DNA from: Paracentrotus lividus
Taxonomy: Eukaryota > Echinodermata > Echinoidea > Camarodonta > Echinidae
Assembly: GCA_940671915.1 (NCBI GenBank)
Contig: CALNVZ010003434.1
Coordinates: 21,772,526-21,836,525 of the forward strand
DNA length: 64,000 bases
Direction: 5' to 3'
This document shows, piece after piece, positions 63,201 to 64,000 of the stretch. The position numbers and the translations under genes were made by a program. Under the pieces are notes generated by a model that was not told the DNA's origin, did no database searches, and saw only the letters and a list, made by a program, of their open reading frames with translations. Each line of letters starts with the position of its first letter. The stretch's first letter is position 1.

Positions 63201-63607
63201 TGATTGAGAATGTGATTAGTATATAACACACAAGAACATGTTCCAGTCGTTGTAAAGTCATTCATAACTTTAAGAACGACTTGGTAAAACTCTACCCAGA
63301 CTGATTTTACCATACTAAATTACCTAGGTATGTTATCAGTATCTTGTTCATCCCTCTTGTTTCTGCAGACGGTGAAGACATCGAGCACCGCGATACGATC
63401 TCGGTGTTACAGAACCGCGTGGCACAGGCTCTTCGTAAGGAGATCCGCGCTTCATTGAGAGTCGACCCAGAAGATACCTTAATGCAGCTCTTTATCATTC
63501 TTCCTATGCTTCGGGAGATGAACATCGCCCATCGCAACGTCGTCTCTAACTTCAAGATGAAGATGCCGGGAATGTTCAGCGATCTCCACCAAGAGGTCTT
63601 CGAGTAG
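50998..63607 (+). CDS. Nuclear receptor with knirps-type DNA-binding domain (whole gene, 5 coding exons)
   Basis: Joining 50998-51292, 51709-51797, 52143-52281, 61923-62888 and 63369-63607 gives 575 codons in one frame, every intron being GT-AG. Residues 1-98 are a Ser/Thr/Pro-rich A/B region. Residues 107-166 are a two-zinc-finger DBD. Finger 1 is C107, C110, C124, C127 with P-box CEGCKSFF. Finger 2 is C143, C148, C158, C161. It is followed by GMSKTASKLGRRSK, which resembles the GRRS extension of Knirps-type receptors. Residues about 190-320 are a Ser/Pro-rich hinge. Residues about 330-575 are a ligand-binding domain with the signature CKGIPGFAELPIQDRTVLIK (401-420) and a C-terminal DLHQEVF resembling an AF-2 helix. 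It should act as a DNA-binding, possibly ligand-regulated, transcription factor in the nucleus. The LBD looks NR1-like; subgroup and ligand are unknown. Finger 2 has C-x4-C instead of the usual C-x5-C. Confidence 0.9.
51709..51797 (+). CDS. Nuclear receptor coding exon 2 (zinc finger 1)
   Basis: Acceptor ctttttag|g at 51708; donor aag|gtacgt at 51798. 89 bases encode the whole first zinc finger through CEGCK. The exon ends between codons directly after the P-box lysine, a common intron position in nuclear receptor DBDs. Confidence 0.92.
52143..52281 (+). CDS. Nuclear receptor coding exon 3 (zinc finger 2)
   Basis: Acceptor cattttcag at 52142; donor g|gtaagc at 52282. It encodes SFFARASSNHISYNCP through VAVGMSKT, including all four cysteines of finger 2. 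The exon ends in phase 1, matching exon 4. Confidence 0.92.
57600..59052 (-). repeat. Noisy inverted copy of nuclear receptor exon 4 and its 5' intron
   Basis: 58650-59052 is the reverse complement of 61677-62100, including the polypyrimidine acceptor and the SKLGRRSK coding start, with few differences. Further left the match decays. At 58312-58480 it is still clear (ggtacgcttcctagaatg, gggctgttcaggtccacgct). At 58040-58090 it shows as gaaactctccaatcg. At 57720-57800 only scraps remain. Stops and shifts abolish the frame, so this is not a second gene. The rise in errors along the copy fits the start or end of a raw long read. Confidence 0.85.
61652..61676. other. Assembly gap (25 N)
   Basis: Second 25-N placeholder, adjoining the inner end of the inverted duplication. 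The sequence at 59053-59205 in the inverted arm may represent what is missing here. Confidence 0.99.
61923..62888 (+). CDS. Nuclear receptor coding exon 4 (hinge and most of LBD)
   Basis: Acceptor ttttttttcag at 61922; donor g|gtaagt at 62889. 966 bases encode the GRRS extension, a Ser/Pro-rich hinge with SSSSDSGLDSP-like motifs, and LBD helices through LGLSARETSLLCAMVMLAPG. The frame is open throughout. Confidence 0.92.
63369..63607 (+). CDS. Nuclear receptor coding exon 5 (C-terminal LBD, AF-2)
   Basis: Acceptor tttctgcag at 63368. It encodes 79 residues from DGEDIEHRDTIS to SDLHQEVFE, with stop TAG at 63605-63607. The heptad-like helices before the end and the LHQEVF terminus match helices 10-12 of nuclear receptor LBDs. 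Confidence 0.92.
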
Positions 63608-64000
63608 CAGAACCGTCCTCCTCGATGACTCCTTCATATTTGGCGCTCTTCATCTAATATTCATTATGGTATTTCTATGGCAGCACCTAAACTTTGTTGG
63701 ACTTTCTGTGATAATGATAGCGCAGATGAACATTGCGTATGTGTATTGTAATAATTATAATTTAAAACAAAAAAATAACAAAAATGGATCAAATAGGAAA
63801 ATGAATTCCTTGACTTACGTTCTACATAACGAGGTTCTTTAGTAGCAGAATCAACCTCGTGGATAGCCATTTCAATTCTGTAGTCCGTCGTCTAAATCCA
63901 TCCTGTGTTTTGGGGCCGAACCAAGATGCAAACATTAAGAGTATTAACTCGTTTGAACAAGTCCTCGGTATCATACCGATGATATACAAGCTTGTTAGAG
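63608..64000 (+). other. 3' UTR of the nuclear receptor gene (end not seen)
   Basis: AT-rich sequence follows the stop codon. No canonical AATAAA was seen before the window ends, so the transcript end is probably beyond it. Confidence 0.5.

Overview
The window looks like metazoan, marine-deuterostome genomic DNA, most probably from an echinoderm such as a sea urchin. Three things point that way. It has intron-split genes with GT-AG junctions. It carries a dense population of small TIR elements rich in poly-G/poly-C and words like 'taggccta'. It also contains a foldback transposon whose ends are 16-bp tandem repeats, the architecture known for sea-urchin TU elements. Species is inference only. 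Two 25-N gaps (41221-41245, 61652-61676) show that this is a gap-filled draft scaffold.

Only two host protein genes are supportable. At the left edge, on the minus strand, is the first coding exon of a TRIM-type RING/B-box protein (1-474). At the right end, on the plus strand, is a complete five-coding-exon nuclear receptor (join 50998-51292, 51709-51797, 52143-52281, 61923-62888, 63369-63607; 575 aa). Its DNA-binding domain is knirps-like, its linker is serine/proline-rich, and its ligand-binding domain looks NR1-like with an AF-2-like C-terminus.

Between them are mobile elements. These are a 648-bp element with 8-bp target duplication (696-1343); two opposed copies of one TIR transposon family (3493-4524 and 10258-11537, the latter carrying a TA-flanked MITE); and a 4.16-kb LTR retrotransposon on the minus strand (5028-9188) whose only long ORF has a degenerate retropepsin domain and no reverse transcriptase. 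A LINE ORF remnant (about 11580-14721) is split by the foldback element. Further LINE 3' ends lie at about 41561, 43727-44640 and 49398-49840. There are also several MITEs and a perfect 60-bp-arm hairpin (46434-46612).

Two large structures are best read as assembly artefacts. 22375-31820 and 31835-41130 are a direct 9.4-kb duplication whose copies differ mainly by single-base indels. The long third intron of the receptor gene contains a progressively noisier inverted copy of the receptor's own exon 4 (about 57600-59052 against 61677-62700). Both fit uncorrected long reads used for gap filling, and each lies next to a 25-N gap.
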